NCBI RefSeq assembly: GCF_007954365.1
Contig: NZ_VOLO01000001.1
Location: 1,302,001-1,366,000 of the forward strand
Reading direction: 5' to 3'
Origin: Frigoribacterium sp. ACAM 257
GTDB taxonomy: Bacteria; Actinomycetota; Actinomycetes; Actinomycetales; Microbacteriaceae
DNA length: 64,000 nucleotides
The notes below the pieces were generated by a model. The model was not told where the DNA came from, ran no database searches, and saw only the letters and a list, made by a program, of their open reading frames with translations. Position numbers and translations under genes: made by a program. Positions 50,810 to 60,295 of this stretch are shown here, piece after piece (the stretch's first letter is position 1; every line of letters begins with the position of its first letter).

Positions 50810-52485
50810 CACAGTGGATCCATCCTCTTGAGCTCCGCCAGGACGTCGCGGATCACCGGGTCGTTCCCCGGCCCGTCGCTCGCGATCAACGCGTGGTTCG
50901 ACAGCAGCGCCGCCAACCTCAGGATGGCCGGCGAGTTCCACTCCACGGCGCGGTCCGCGAAGCTCTCGTACTCGTGCTGCTCGAAGTCGGCGAGGTACTG
51001 CGGGTTGTGGTGCCGGTAGACGACGCCCGTCGCCTGGACGACCCCGAGGGCGTCGTCGTAGCGGAACGAGTCGTACTCGGTGTCCGGCGAGCCCGACCAC
51101 TCCTGCGGCGCCCCGGCCCCTGCGAGCGAGACGGCGTGGTCCCAGTGGGCGCCCGCGAGTTCCGAGGCCAGGACGTTCGCCGTGCCCCAGCTGTGGCCGA
51201 TGCCGACGGACCGAGGAGGAGGCGACCCGACCGCCGCCCCGCCGACGTCCAGTCCTGCTCTGAACGCTGCCAGCCGTTCACCTGACTCGCGGGCGAACGA
51301 CGACGAGTTCGCCTGGGCGAGCGCCTCGACGAGGTTCTTCTTCTCTGCGGGGAACACCTGATCGCCCCCGCCGGGGAACCGGCCGTCCTTGTAGACGAAC
51401 GCGACGCTGTCGACGTCGTCTTGCGTCATCAGTCGACGGGCGAAGGCCTGCAGCCCCGAGCCGCCTGCCCAGAAATCCTTCATCTGTGCAGACGTCCCCG
51501 GCACGTACGTGTAGATCCGCTCCGGGGCTCCCGCGACGGGCCACTCCCCGAGCATCTCCACGATGCGATCGGCGGCACGGTCGTACGTGTACAGCTGGAT
51601 CGTCGGCGGGACGGCCGCGGCCCCGCGGAGGTAGACGTTCTCCCGCTCGAGCTCGGCGATCAGCTCCCGCGCGCGGGGATCGTCCAGCGGGTGACGGGCG
51701 ATGTCGTCGATCATCCGCTGGTTCTCCGCGACCTGCGCCGCCGCCGTGACCGCGTTCGCCCTGATGCGCACAGGAGGCGGCACGCCGTCCAGGTTCCCGA
51801 TCAGCCACGGGACGGCGAGCACGAGGGCCTGCTGAGCGGCCGACAGTCCGTCTCCGGCGAGGGGGCGCAGGAGCGCGAGCGAGTCCCACCACCGCCGCAC
51901 CGCCTCCGGCGAGGCCCCTGCGATCAGCTCGGCGAGGAACGGGCTCTCGCCGAACAGGAGAGCCAGGTCGACGACCGAGAGACCGTCCAGCCGGCGCAGC
52001 GCCTCCTCTGGGGTCGTCGCTCTGCTGACCTCTGCCGCAGCGATCCGCGGGGCGGTCGACGATGCGCGGTACAGGCCCGCGATGCAGGTGGTGTCCGCCG
52101 AGCCGCGCCGCTCGACGAGCTCGGCCCACCGTCGGCCGGCCCGGGCCAGCTCGTCGTGGTCGACCTCGGCGGCCTCGTCCCGACGACGCTCGAGGAGTCG
52201 CTGGGCCGAGGCGATGTCGTCGACCTCCTGTCCGTACGCCTCGAGCACCTCGCCGTGCTGCTCGAGGGCGTCCATGACAGTCGCGAACTCGTCGACGAGG
52301 AGCTGTCCTGCGTCGCAGAAGGCCGTGCCTGCCTCGGCCTGCCACTCCGTCGCCGCCCAACGCAGACAAGCCTCCAGCCGATGCCGACCGAGTCCCAGAT
52401 CGTCGTGCTTCTCTCGCCGCACCCGGGCGAGGCGCGCCGTCTCGGCGGGGCTGCCCCGGCCGGGGTCGAGCGTCGAGACGGTCAT
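50809..52485 (-). CDS. Alpha/beta-hydrolase (DUF1023-like) protein with ESX/LXG-like helical N terminus
   Basis: The 558-aa protein starts with about 120 residues of coiled helices (REKHDDLGLGRHRLEACLRWAATEWQAEAG), reminiscent of WXG/LXG secretion domains. A helical middle follows, then an alpha/beta-hydrolase domain with nucleophile motif VGIGHSWGTANVLASE (about residue 420) and a late His (SNHALIAS). DUF1023-type hydrolases are frequent beside type VII secretion substrates in actinobacteria. It is a close paralogue of the next gene and has kept the catalytic Ser. Confidence 0.75.
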   Translation of the reverse strand: MTVSTLDPGRGSPAETARLARVRREKHDDLGLGRHRLEACLRWAATEWQAEAGTAFCDAGQLLVDEFATVMDALEQHGEVLEAYGQEVDDIASAQRLLERRRDEAAEVDHDELARAGRRWAELVERRGSADTTCIAGLYRASSTAPRIAAAEVSRATTPEEALRRLDGLSVVDLALLFGESPFLAELIAGASPEAVRRWWDSLALLRPLAGDGLSAAQQALVLAVPWLIGNLDGVPPPVRIRANAVTAAAQVAENQRMIDDIARHPLDDPRARELIAELERENVYLRGAAAVPPTIQLYTYDRAADRIVEMLGEWPVAGAPERIYTYVPGTSAQMKDFWAGGSGLQAFARRLMTQDDVDSVAFVYKDGRFPGGGDQVFPAEKKNLVEALAQANSSSFARESGERLAAFRAGLDVGGAAVGSPPPRSVGIGHSWGTANVLASELAGAHWDHAVSLAGAGAPQEWSGSPDTEYDSFRYDDALGVVQATGVVYRHHNPQYLADFEQHEYESFADRAVEWNSPAILRLAALLSNHALIASDGPGNDPVIRDVLAELKRMDPL

Positions 52486-52564
52486 GCGACGGGGCCGGGA
52501 ACCGACATGTGGCTTCCCCAGATCGCAGCGGGTGCTGCCGCGCGCGGCATCGCTCGGGCCGTCG

Positions 52565-54274
52565 TCATCGGGGACCGACCGTGACCAGGTCGGAGATGAC
52601 GTCTCGGAGCACCTGCTCGCTCCTGTCCCGGCCGGAGGAGACCAGGGCGTGGCGCCACACCGACGCCGCCGTCCGTTCCTCGAGTGGCGAGCTCCAGCGC
52701 AGCGCCCGGGCTGCCTCGCTCTCGGAGCCGTACCGTCCGAACTCGGTGGGGCGCCGGGAGGAGTCGCGCTCGGCACCGCGGGCCCCTGCCAGGTCGTGCT
52801 CCGCACCGACGCCGGCCAACACGACGACGTGGTCCCAGCGGGCGCCGGCCGTCTCGGACGCCAGCACGTTCGCCGTTCCCCAGCCGTGCCCGACCCCGAC
52901 CGACCGCGGCGGCGCAGCCCCTGAGGAGGCCGTGCCTGCGGCGAGGCCCGCCCGGAAGGCGGCCAGCTGCTCGCCCGACCGACGCGCGAACGACGGGGAG
53001 GCGGCCTCGGCCGGGGACGCCGCGTCGCCTGCCCCGGGGAAGTGGCCGTCCTTGTAGACGAACGCGACGCTGTCGACCTCGTCGTCCCGCACGAGCCGAC
53101 GGACGAAGCCCTGCACGCCGCCACCGTGCGTCCAGAAGTCGTCCATCCGGGTGCGGGCCCCGGGGACGTCCGTGTAGACCCGCTCCACGGTCCCGCTCCA
53201 GTCGCCGAGCATCTCGACGATCCTGTCCGCGGCGCGGTCGTAGGTGTAGAGCTGCACCGTCGGCGGGACGGTCGCCGCCCCGCGCAGGTACACGTTCTCT
53301 CGCTCGAGCTCGAGGATCGCCTCACGGGCCCGCGGCTCGTCCGACGGGGGCCGGGCGATGTCGTCGATGACCTTCAGGTTCTCGACCACCTGGCGCGCTG
53401 CGGTCACGGCGTTCGCCCTGACGCGAGCCGCGGGCGGGACGCCGTCGAGGTTGCCGACCAACCACGGCACGCCGAGCACGAGGGCCTGCTGAGCTGCGGA
53501 GAGGCCCGCGGCGTCGACGGGTCGGAGCAGGGCGAGAGCGTCCCACCACCGGCGCACCGCCTCCGGTGTGGCCTCGGCCACCAGGGCGGTCAGCAGGGGG
53601 GCGTCCGCGAAGAGCAACGCGAGGTCGAACGCGGAGGGGCCGTCCATCAGCCGGAGGACCTGCTCGGGCGTCGTGGCGTCACGAGCGGCTTGTGAGAAGT
53701 CGACGAACGCACCCGTCGCAGCGTCGCCGCAGAGCGCCGACATGCAGCCGCTGTCGGCCGCCTGTCGGCGCGTGACGAGCTCGGCCCACTCGCGCCCGAT
53801 GTGCGCCAGCACGGTGTGGTTGACCTGCTCGCCCCGCTCGAGGGCCTCCAGCTCGAAGGCCCGGACCTCGTCGAGCGGTGACCACCTGCCTCCGCCGGAC
53901 GCCGCCTCCTCGGCCTCGAGGAGCACCATCGACCGGATCGTCCACTCCAGGGCCTCCTCGACCTCGCCCCGCCGTCGCTCGAGCACTCGCTGCGCCGCAG
54001 CGATGTCGCCCACCTCGGCGCCGTACGCCTCGAGGGCGACGCCCTGGCGCTCGATGGCCGTCAGCACGGTGCCGATCTCGGCCAGCAGGACCTCGCCGGC
54101 ACGGCAGAGCGCCGATGCGGCCTCGGCTCGCCACTCGGTCGCGGCCCAGCTGAGGCACTGCTCCAGCCGGTAGCTGCAGAGGCTGAGGTCGTCGTGCTTC
54201 TCGCGCCTCAGGCGAGCGAGTCGGCTCATCTCGGCCGGGCTGCCCCCGCCCGGGTCACCCCCGTCGTCGGTCAT
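52565..54274 (-). CDS. Paralogous DUF1023-like hydrolase with nucleophile Ser replaced by Gly
   Basis: The 569-aa protein aligns with the downstream paralogue throughout (REKHDDLSLCSYRLEQCLSWAATEW; ERENVYLRGAATVPPTVQLYTYDRAADRIVEMLGDW). The nucleophile elbow reads VGVGHGWGTANVLASE, so GHSWG has become GHGWG. The lid region after it is also shorter, while the late His (WRHALVSS) remains. It is probably enzymatically inactive, perhaps a partner or decoy of the active copy. The ATG overlaps the small ESX-like gene stop (ATGA). Confidence 0.75.
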   Translation of the reverse strand: MTDDGGDPGGGSPAEMSRLARLRREKHDDLSLCSYRLEQCLSWAATEWRAEAASALCRAGEVLLAEIGTVLTAIERQGVALEAYGAEVGDIAAAQRVLERRRGEVEEALEWTIRSMVLLEAEEAASGGGRWSPLDEVRAFELEALERGEQVNHTVLAHIGREWAELVTRRQAADSGCMSALCGDAATGAFVDFSQAARDATTPEQVLRLMDGPSAFDLALLFADAPLLTALVAEATPEAVRRWWDALALLRPVDAAGLSAAQQALVLGVPWLVGNLDGVPPAARVRANAVTAARQVVENLKVIDDIARPPSDEPRAREAILELERENVYLRGAATVPPTVQLYTYDRAADRIVEMLGDWSGTVERVYTDVPGARTRMDDFWTHGGGVQGFVRRLVRDDEVDSVAFVYKDGHFPGAGDAASPAEAASPSFARRSGEQLAAFRAGLAAGTASSGAAPPRSVGVGHGWGTANVLASETAGARWDHVVVLAGVGAEHDLAGARGAERDSSRRPTEFGRYGSESEAARALRWSSPLEERTAASVWRHALVSSGRDRSEQVLRDVISDLVTVGPR

Positions 54275-54582
54275 CGTGCCGCCCCGCCGTCACCCTTGCC
54301 CGCGTCGGCCACCTTCGCCGCCAGCGCCGCGTCGGCGGCTCGGACGCCCTCGGCGAACTCCCGAGGCAGGGTGGCCAGTCGTCCGGCGAGGTCGAGCGCG
54401 AGCTCGCAGCGCCGCGCGAGGTGGACCGAGACCTCGCGGAGGACCTCCGCCACGTCACCCGACCCCAGTGCCGCCGAGCAGTCGCCCGTCAGCACGTGCG
54501 AGAAGGTCAGCCCTTCGCCCACGTCACCTGCCGCCGCGGCCATCGCCCGCAGCGCATCCAGGTCCACATCGATCGTCGTCAT
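54271..54582 (-). CDS. Small ESX/EspC-like helical protein
   Basis: The 103-aa all-helical protein (MTTIDVDLDALRAMAAAAGD at the start, then VSVHLARRCELALDLAGRLA) has the size and pattern of ESX secretion-associated EspC/WXG100-like proteins, without a WXG tripeptide. It is first in a five-gene operon with the two hydrolases, a lipoprotein and a membrane protein. A 28-bp inverted repeat lies upstream. Confidence 0.6.
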   Translation of the reverse strand: MTTIDVDLDALRAMAAAAGDVGEGLTFSHVLTGDCSAALGSGDVAEVLREVSVHLARRCELALDLAGRLATLPREFAEGVRAADAALAAKVADAGKGDGGAAR

Positions 54583-54610
54583 GCCCAGCCCTCCGTCAGT
54601 GAGATCGGTC

Positions 54611-54638
54611 CACCTGAAATGTCAATTCATTCCAGGTG
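54611..54638. promoter_or_regulatory. Inverted repeat upstream of the ESX-like operon
   Basis: CACCTGAAAT-N8-ATTCCAGGTG (9 of 10 paired) with a TTGACA on the minus strand inside it (54620-54625). It is a likely -35 region covered by an operator; no clear -10 box was seen at the right distance. Confidence 0.5.
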
Positions 54639-54724
54639 TACGTCACACTAGCAATGCAGGACGCCCGGCTGGGAGATGATCCACAACCGGGCGTTCACCG
54701 CACAGGGGCGGAGGGAGAGACGGA

Positions 54725-56233
54725 CTACGGGCGCTTGCGCTTCTCGCGCACGCGCATGTTCACGGTGATCGGGGTGCCCTCGAAGCCGAAGATCTCGCGC
54801 AGGCGGCGCGTGATGAAGCGGCGGTACTGCGGGTCGAGGAACCCGGTCGTGAAGAGCACGAAGGTCGGCGGGCGGTTGGCCGCCTGGGTGCCGAACAGGA
54901 TGCGCGGCTGCTTGCCCGAGCGCAGCGGGTGCGGGTGCTCGGCGACGAGCTCGGCGAGCAGGGCGTTGAACTTGCCGGTGGGGATGCGGGTGTCCCACGA
55001 CTCGAGGGCGAGCTCGAGGGCAGGCACGAGCTTCTCGAGGTGACGACCCGTGCGGGCCGAGATGTTGACGCGTGGCGCCCACGACACGTGGTCGAGGTCC
55101 TGCTCGATCTCGCGCTCCAGGTACCGACGACGATCGTCGTCGAGCAGGTCCCACTTGTTGAAGGCGAGCACGAGCGCCCGGCCCGACTCGAGCACGAGGT
55201 CGATGATGCGCAGGTCCTGCGTGGAGATGGGCTCGGTGACGTCGATGACGACGACGGCGACCTCGGCCTTCTCGAGCGCTGCGGACGTACGGAGCGAGGC
55301 GTAGAAGTCGGCGCCCTGCTGCAGGTGGACGCGCTTGCGGATGCCCGCGGTGTCGACGAACGTCCAGATGCGACCGGCGATCTCGACCTGCTCGTCGACC
55401 GGGTCGCGGGTGGTGCCGGCCAGCTCGTTGACGACGACGCGCTCCTCGCCCGCGGCCTTGTTCAGCAGCGAGCTCTTGCCGACGTTCGGGCGGCCGAGGA
55501 TGGCGACGCGGCGGGGTCCGCCGATCTCCTCCTTCGCGACCGTCGAGACGGCGGGCAGCTTCGTCATGATCATGTCGAGCAGGTCGGCGACGTTGCGGCC
55601 GTGCAGGGCCGACGCGGGGAAAGGCTCGCCGAGCCCGAGCGTCCAGAGCGAGGCCGCCTCCAGGTCCTTCCGGGCGTCGTCGCTCTTGTTGGCGACCAGG
55701 ATGACCGGCTTGTGCGAGGCGCGCAGCATGCGGACGACGTGCTCGTCGGTGGACGTGGCCCCGACGTTGACGTCGACGACGAACAGGACGGCGTCGGCCA
55801 GGTCGACGGCGATCTCGGCCTGCATCGCGACGGACTTGTCGATGCCGATCGCATCGGGCTCCCACCCGCCGGTGTCGACGAGGGTGAAGCGGCGTCCGCC
55901 CCACTCCGCCTTGTACGAGACGCGGTCGCGGGTGACGCCCGGCTTGTCCTCGACGACGGCCTCGCGGCGGCCGAGGATGCGGTTGACCATGGCGCTCTTG
56001 CCGACGTTGGGGCGGCCGACGATGGCGAGGACCGGCAGGGCCGGGGCGTAGGTGAGGGCGTCAGGATCCCACTCGCCGCCCTCGAGGACGTCGACGTCCT
56101 CGTCGTCCAGCTCGTAGTCCGAGAGGCCGGCGCGCAGGGCGCGGGCGCGCTGCTCCGCGTCCTCGTCGGGCATCGCCTGGATGCGACCGACCATCTGGTC
56201 GTCGAGCTCGGGGTACTTGTCGTCGTCTGCCAT
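54725..56233 (-). CDS. der: Ribosome-biogenesis GTPase Der (EngA)
   Basis: The 502-aa protein has two tandem GTPase domains, each with GRPNVGKS (first at residues 73-80, second near 245), DTGG/DTAG switch II and NKSD/NKWD specificity motifs. A C-terminal KH-like domain follows ([37 protein letters not shown]). It assists 50S subunit maturation. The 60-residue acidic N-terminal extension is common in actinobacteria. It follows cmk by 8 bp. Confidence 0.97.
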   Translation of the reverse strand: MADDDKYPELDDQMVGRIQAMPDEDAEQRARALRAGLSDYELDDEDVDVLEGGEWDPDALTYAPALPVLAIVGRPNVGKSAMVNRILGRREAVVEDKPGVTRDRVSYKAEWGGRRFTLVDTGGWEPDAIGIDKSVAMQAEIAVDLADAVLFVVDVNVGATSTDEHVVRMLRASHKPVILVANKSDDARKDLEAASLWTLGLGEPFPASALHGRNVADLLDMIMTKLPAVSTVAKEEIGGPRRVAILGRPNVGKSSLLNKAAGEERVVVNELAGTTRDPVDEQVEIAGRIWTFVDTAGIRKRVHLQQGADFYASLRTSAALEKAEVAVVVIDVTEPISTQDLRIIDLVLESGRALVLAFNKWDLLDDDRRRYLEREIEQDLDHVSWAPRVNISARTGRHLEKLVPALELALESWDTRIPTGKFNALLAELVAEHPHPLRSGKQPRILFGTQAANRPPTFVLFTTGFLDPQYRRFITRRLREIFGFEGTPITVNMRVREKRKRP

Positions 56234-56241
56234 GGAGGCTC

Positions 56242-57075
56242 CTAGCGTGTGGGGGTGCTCGCTCGCACGAGCTCGACCACGGCCTGCACCGTCCGGTCGA
56301 AGTCGAGATGGGTGGAGTCGACGGTCGACACGCCCTCGGCGGCGGTCATGAAGTCGACGACCTTGCTGTCCAGCCGGTCGCGGGTCGACAGCTGCCGAGC
56401 GGTCTCCTCGGCGGACTGCCCGGTGACCTCGGCGGAACGCCTGGCCATCCTAGCCTCTTCGCTCGCCGTCAACAGGATGCGCACCTGGGCGTCGGGCGCC
56501 ACGACCGTGGTGATGTCGCGGCCCTCGGTCACGATGCCGGGCCGGTCGGTCGACGCGATGATGCGACGGAACAGGTCGACCATGAAGCGCCGCACCTCCG
56601 GCAGCTTGGCCACGTGGCTGACGGCGCCGGTCACGCGGGGCGTGCGGATCTCGTCCGTGACGTCCGCGCCTCCCACGGTCACCGAGGAGGCGCGGGCCGG
56701 GTCGATCTCGATCGCGTACTCGAACGAGGGCAGCGCCCCGATCACGGCGTCCGGGTCGTCGAGGTCGACGCCGCTGTCGAGCGCGTGCAGGGCGAAGGCG
56801 CGGTAGGCCGCGCCGGTGTCCTGGTAGTCGTAGCCGAGGGCCACGGCGGAGGCGCGGCTCACGCTGGACTTGCCGCTGCCGGCCGGGCCGTCGACGGCCA
56901 CGACGACGTGTCGGTGCACCGCCTCCGCGGTCCGCTCGCGCAGCTCGGCGGTGTGGGCCTCGCCGGCGGGGCCGCCCACGCCGTGCTCGCCGGGGGTGCG
57001 CTCGACGTCGGTCTCGACGGGCGAGCCTGCGGAGCCAGCCGAGCCGACGGGGCCGGTCGTGCCCTCGGCGCTCAT
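56242..57075 (-). CDS. cmk: Cytidylate kinase
   Basis: The 277-aa protein has P-loop GPAGSGKS (residues 63-70), [13 protein letters not shown] (CMP-binding region), [30 protein letters not shown] and the RDRLDSKV lid. It phosphorylates CMP and dCMP. A disordered Gly/Ser/Glu N-terminal extension of about 55 residues precedes the catalytic domain. The ATG overlaps the tyrA stop (ATGA). Confidence 0.96.
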   Translation of the reverse strand: MSAEGTTGPVGSAGSAGSPVETDVERTPGEHGVGGPAGEAHTAELRERTAEAVHRHVVVAVDGPAGSGKSSVSRASAVALGYDYQDTGAAYRAFALHALDSGVDLDDPDAVIGALPSFEYAIEIDPARASSVTVGGADVTDEIRTPRVTGAVSHVAKLPEVRRFMVDLFRRIIASTDRPGIVTEGRDITTVVAPDAQVRILLTASEEARMARRSAEVTGQSAEETARQLSTRDRLDSKVVDFMTAAEGVSTVDSTHLDFDRTVQAVVELVRASTPTR

Positions 57076-58259
57076 GCGAACGCCCCGGACACGGTCCAGC
57101 CGCGTCCCTCGAGCTCGGCGACGAGTCGTTCTTCTTGTTCGGGCACGATGCTGACCTCCGCGAGTCCTACCTGCGCGCCGGGCGAGTGCTCCAGCCGCAG
57201 GTCTTCCAGGTTGACGCCGATGTCGCCGATGTCGGCGAGCAGGCGGGCGATCTGGCCCGGGGCGTCGTCGACGATGACGACGACCGAGCTGAACCGTGTC
57301 GACTGCCCGTGCTTGCCGGGCAGGCGTGCGACGCCGGTGTTGCCGGCGCCGATGGCCTCGGCGACCGTGCGGCGAGCGCCAGGGGCCGAGGGGTCGGCGA
57401 GCGCCGCGATCACGCCGTCGAGGTCGTCGCGCAGCTCGCGCAGCACCTCGACGACACGGGACGCGTTGGCGCCGAGGATCTGCACCCACAGGGCCGGATC
57501 GCTGGCGGCGATGCGCGTGACGTCGCGCACGCCCCCGCCGGCGAGCCCCAGGGAGGCGTCGGTCGCGTCGCGCAGGCGGGTCGCCATGAGGCTCGACACG
57601 ACCTGCGGCACGTGGCTGACGAGGGCGACGCCTGCGTCGTGCTCCTCGGGCGTCATCTCGATCGGGGTGGCGCCGAGGTCGAGGGCGAGGTCCTCGACGG
57701 CCGCAGCACGGCGGTAGCTGATGTCGTCGTGGCCGGCGATGACCCACGGGCGGCCGGCGAACAGGTCGGCGCGGGCCGAGATGGCGCCGCCGCGCTCGCG
57801 ACCGGCCATGGGGTGCGAGCCGATGTAGCGCGAGACGTCGGCGCCGCGGGCACGGAGCTCGTCGAGCGGCGCGACCTTGACCGAGGCGACGTCGGTGACC
57901 AGCGCCTCCGGGAACGCGTCGAGCTCGCGGTGGACGATCTCGGCGGTGACGTCGGGCGGCACCGCCACGACGACGAGCACGGGGGCGTCGCCCTCGGCGG
58001 CGACGCGACCCGCGCCGTAGTCGACGGCGAGGCTGCGGGCCGCGGGCGAGGCGTCATCGAGGATCACGTCGACCCCGTGCTCGCGCAGCCGCAGCCCGAT
58101 GCTCGTGCCGAGCAGGCCGGAGCCCACGATCCGCACCTGGCCATCGAGACGGCGCGTGCCGCCGACGAGGTCGTCGACGGTCACGCCGGGGCGGCCCGAG
58201 CCCGTGCTCGCGTCAGTGACGCTGAGGTCCGTCGAGGAGGCGCGGGTCGGGTCGGTCAC
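57072..58259 (-). CDS. tyrA: Prephenate dehydrogenase with C-terminal ACT domain
   Basis: The 395-aa enzyme has NAD-binding VRIVGSGLLGTSIGLRL (about residues 42-58), the SHPMAGRERGG active-site His region, LVSHVPQVVSS and a C-terminal ACT domain (residues about 318-395, FSSVVVIVDDAPGQIARLLADIGDIGVNLEDLRLEHS-type). It makes 4-hydroxyphenylpyruvate for tyrosine; the ACT domain suggests feedback control. The GTG overlaps the rluB stop. Confidence 0.94.
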   Translation of the reverse strand: MTDPTRASSTDLSVTDASTGSGRPGVTVDDLVGGTRRLDGQVRIVGSGLLGTSIGLRLREHGVDVILDDASPAARSLAVDYGAGRVAAEGDAPVLVVVAVPPDVTAEIVHRELDAFPEALVTDVASVKVAPLDELRARGADVSRYIGSHPMAGRERGGAISARADLFAGRPWVIAGHDDISYRRAAAVEDLALDLGATPIEMTPEEHDAGVALVSHVPQVVSSLMATRLRDATDASLGLAGGGVRDVTRIAASDPALWVQILGANASRVVEVLRELRDDLDGVIAALADPSAPGARRTVAEAIGAGNTGVARLPGKHGQSTRFSSVVVIVDDAPGQIARLLADIGDIGVNLEDLRLEHSPGAQVGLAEVSIVPEQEERLVAELEGRGWTVSGAFA

Positions 58260-60295
58260 GACCGCCCGCCCCCGCGGGGACCACGTCCCCCGTCGTCGGG
58301 GCGGCCACGGAACGGACGGTCGCCGCCGCGCTCGGGGCGTCCGCCGCGGTCGTCGCGACCCTGGTAGCCGCCGCGCTCAGGGCGTCCGCCACGGTCGTCG
58401 CGACCGGAACGGTCGTCACGACCCTGGTAGCCACCACCCGCAGGACGACCACCACGGTCATCGCGCCCCTGGTAGCCGCCACGCTCGGGGCGTCCACCGC
58501 GGTCGTCACGACCACCACGGTCATCGCGACCCTGGTAGCCGCCACCCGCCGGGCGACCGCCACGGTCGTCACGACCCTGGTAGCCACCGCGCTCCGGGCG
58601 TCCACCACGCTCGTCGCGGCCCTGGTAGCCGCCGCGGTCGTCGCCGTCACGGGCGCTGCGGTCCTCGCGGCCGCCGCGGCCGGATCCGGGTCCGCCAGCA
58701 CGGACGCCGGAGGGGCGGCCGGTGCGCGGGTCCTTGGGCAGGTCGCGGTTCGGGTAGCCGGCGGCGCGTTCCTCGCCGGGACTCAGCGGGCGGTCGCCAC
58801 CACGGGGAGCACCGCCGCGGTCGTCGCGCGACACGTAGCCGCCGCGGTCCGGGCGTCCGCCACGGTCGTCGCGCGACACGAAGCCGCCGCGCTCGGGACG
58901 AGCACCACGGTCGTCACGACCCTGGTAGCCACCACGCTCCGGGCGACCACCACGGTCGTCACGACCCTGGTAGCCACCACGCTCCGGGCGACCACCACGG
59001 TCGTCACGACCCTGGTAGCCACCGCGCTCGGGGCGACCGCCGCGGTCGTCGCGAGCAGCGCCTCCTCGTGCACCCGAGCCAGGACGGTCGGCGCGGGGGG
59101 CGTAGCCCCCACGGTCCTCGCGAGCGGCATAGCCCCCGCGGTCGCTGCGGTCGTCGCGCCCCTGGTAGCCGCCACGCTCCGGGCGGCCGCCACGGTCATC
59201 ACGCACGGGGCGCCCACCGCGGTCGCCACGGTCGGCACCCTGCTCGCGGCGTCCTGCCTGCTCGCGCCGCACCTCCGCGCGTCGCGACACGGGGGCGTCG
59301 CCCTTGCCGACGCCGGCACGCGGGCCGGCACCGGGCACGCGGCGACGGGCGTCGCGGGCGTCGGTCTCGGGGTCGTACTCGTCGTCGTCCTCGTCGTAGA
59401 ACTCCTTCTCGACCTCGTCCGCGTCGAGGGCGACCTCGACCACGTCGGCCTCGTCGACCGGGGCGTCGCCGCTCTCGATCGTCGGGACGGAGTCGACCTT
59501 CGGCGACGGCGAGGCGTCGCGCGCGATCGTGAGGATGGCGCCGAGCTCGGTCTTGTTCAGCGAGCGCACGTGGCCCGCCTTGAGGGTGCCGAGGTGCAGC
59601 GGGCCGAACGAGCGGCGGACGAGGTCGATGACGGGGTGACCCACCTCTTCCATCATGCGGCGGACGATGCGGTTGCGCCCCGAGTGCAGGGTGATCTCGA
59701 CCAGGGACGAGTCGGCGGAGCGCGACAGGCCCGCGCCTCCTGCGACGACGGCCGCGCGGTCGGCCGCGATCGGGCCGTCTTCGAGGTCGACGCCGGCGAG
59801 CAGCTGCGCGAGGACCGCGGGCGTGACGACGCCGCGCACCTTGGCGATGTAGGTCTTGGTGACGCCGAACGAGGGGTGCGCCAGCACGTGGGCGAGCTCG
59901 CCGTCGTTCGTCAGCAGCAGCAGGCCGCTGGTCTCGACGTCGAGGCGGCCGACGTTGAACAGGCGCTCCTCGAAGTCCGAGGTGAACTGACGGAGGTCGG
60001 GGCGGTCGGCCTCGTCGCTCATCGTGCTCACGACGCCGACGGGCTTGTTCAGCATCACGTAGCGACGCGTCGTGTCGAGCTGGACCGCGGCGCCGTCGAC
60101 GACGACCTTGTCCTTCTCGGGGTCGATGCGGCGACCGGCCTCGGTGACGACCTTGCCGTTGACGGTGACGCGGCCCGCGGCGATCAGGTCTTCCGAGACG
60201 CGACGCGAGGCGACGCCCGCGGCGGCCATGACCTTCTGCAGGCGCTCGCCCGTGGGCAGATCGTCGTCGTGGGTGGTGGTGGGGTCAGATGACAT
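58256..60295 (-). CDS. rluB: 23S rRNA pseudouridine synthase RluB-like with a long RGG-repeat tail
   Basis: The 679-aa protein has a normal RluB/RsuA-type enzyme in its first 270 residues: an S4 RNA-binding domain (RLQKVMAAAGVASRRVSEDLIAAGRVTVNG) and the catalytic GRLDVETSGLLLLTNDG (Asp119). An acidic linker follows (residues 280-330), then about 340 residues of RGG/RPERGGYQGRDD repeats. The enzyme isomerises a uridine in 23S rRNA. The tail is far longer than in family members (usually 240-300 aa in total) and resembles RNA-binding, phase-separating RGG regions. It overlaps scpB by 11 nt. Confidence 0.93.
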   Translation of the reverse strand: MSSDPTTTHDDDLPTGERLQKVMAAAGVASRRVSEDLIAAGRVTVNGKVVTEAGRRIDPEKDKVVVDGAAVQLDTTRRYVMLNKPVGVVSTMSDEADRPDLRQFTSDFEERLFNVGRLDVETSGLLLLTNDGELAHVLAHPSFGVTKTYIAKVRGVVTPAVLAQLLAGVDLEDGPIAADRAAVVAGGAGLSRSADSSLVEITLHSGRNRIVRRMMEEVGHPVIDLVRRSFGPLHLGTLKAGHVRSLNKTELGAILTIARDASPSPKVDSVPTIESGDAPVDEADVVEVALDADEVEKEFYDEDDDEYDPETDARDARRRVPGAGPRAGVGKGDAPVSRRAEVRREQAGRREQGADRGDRGGRPVRDDRGGRPERGGYQGRDDRSDRGGYAAREDRGGYAPRADRPGSGARGGAARDDRGGRPERGGYQGRDDRGGRPERGGYQGRDDRGGRPERGGYQGRDDRGARPERGGFVSRDDRGGRPDRGGYVSRDDRGGAPRGGDRPLSPGEERAAGYPNRDLPKDPRTGRPSGVRAGGPGSGRGGREDRSARDGDDRGGYQGRDERGGRPERGGYQGRDDRGGRPAGGGYQGRDDRGGRDDRGGRPERGGYQGRDDRGGRPAGGGYQGRDDRSGRDDRGGRPERGGYQGRDDRGGRPERGGDRPFRGRPDDGGRGPRGGGRS
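58289..59235. repeat. Degenerate tandem repeat encoding the RGG tail
   Basis: Variants of about 30 and 45 bp encoding GGYQGRDDRGGRPER and close forms, with scattered silent differences. Roughly fifteen units. The repeat is coding, not CRISPR. Confidence 0.85.

Noticed and set aside
58289-59235. Regular repeats resembling a CRISPR array
   Set aside because: The units are contiguous, coding and in frame with rluB (RGG tail); there are no unique spacers and no cas genes. The arrays at 17047, 17355 and 25159 were rejected for the same reason.
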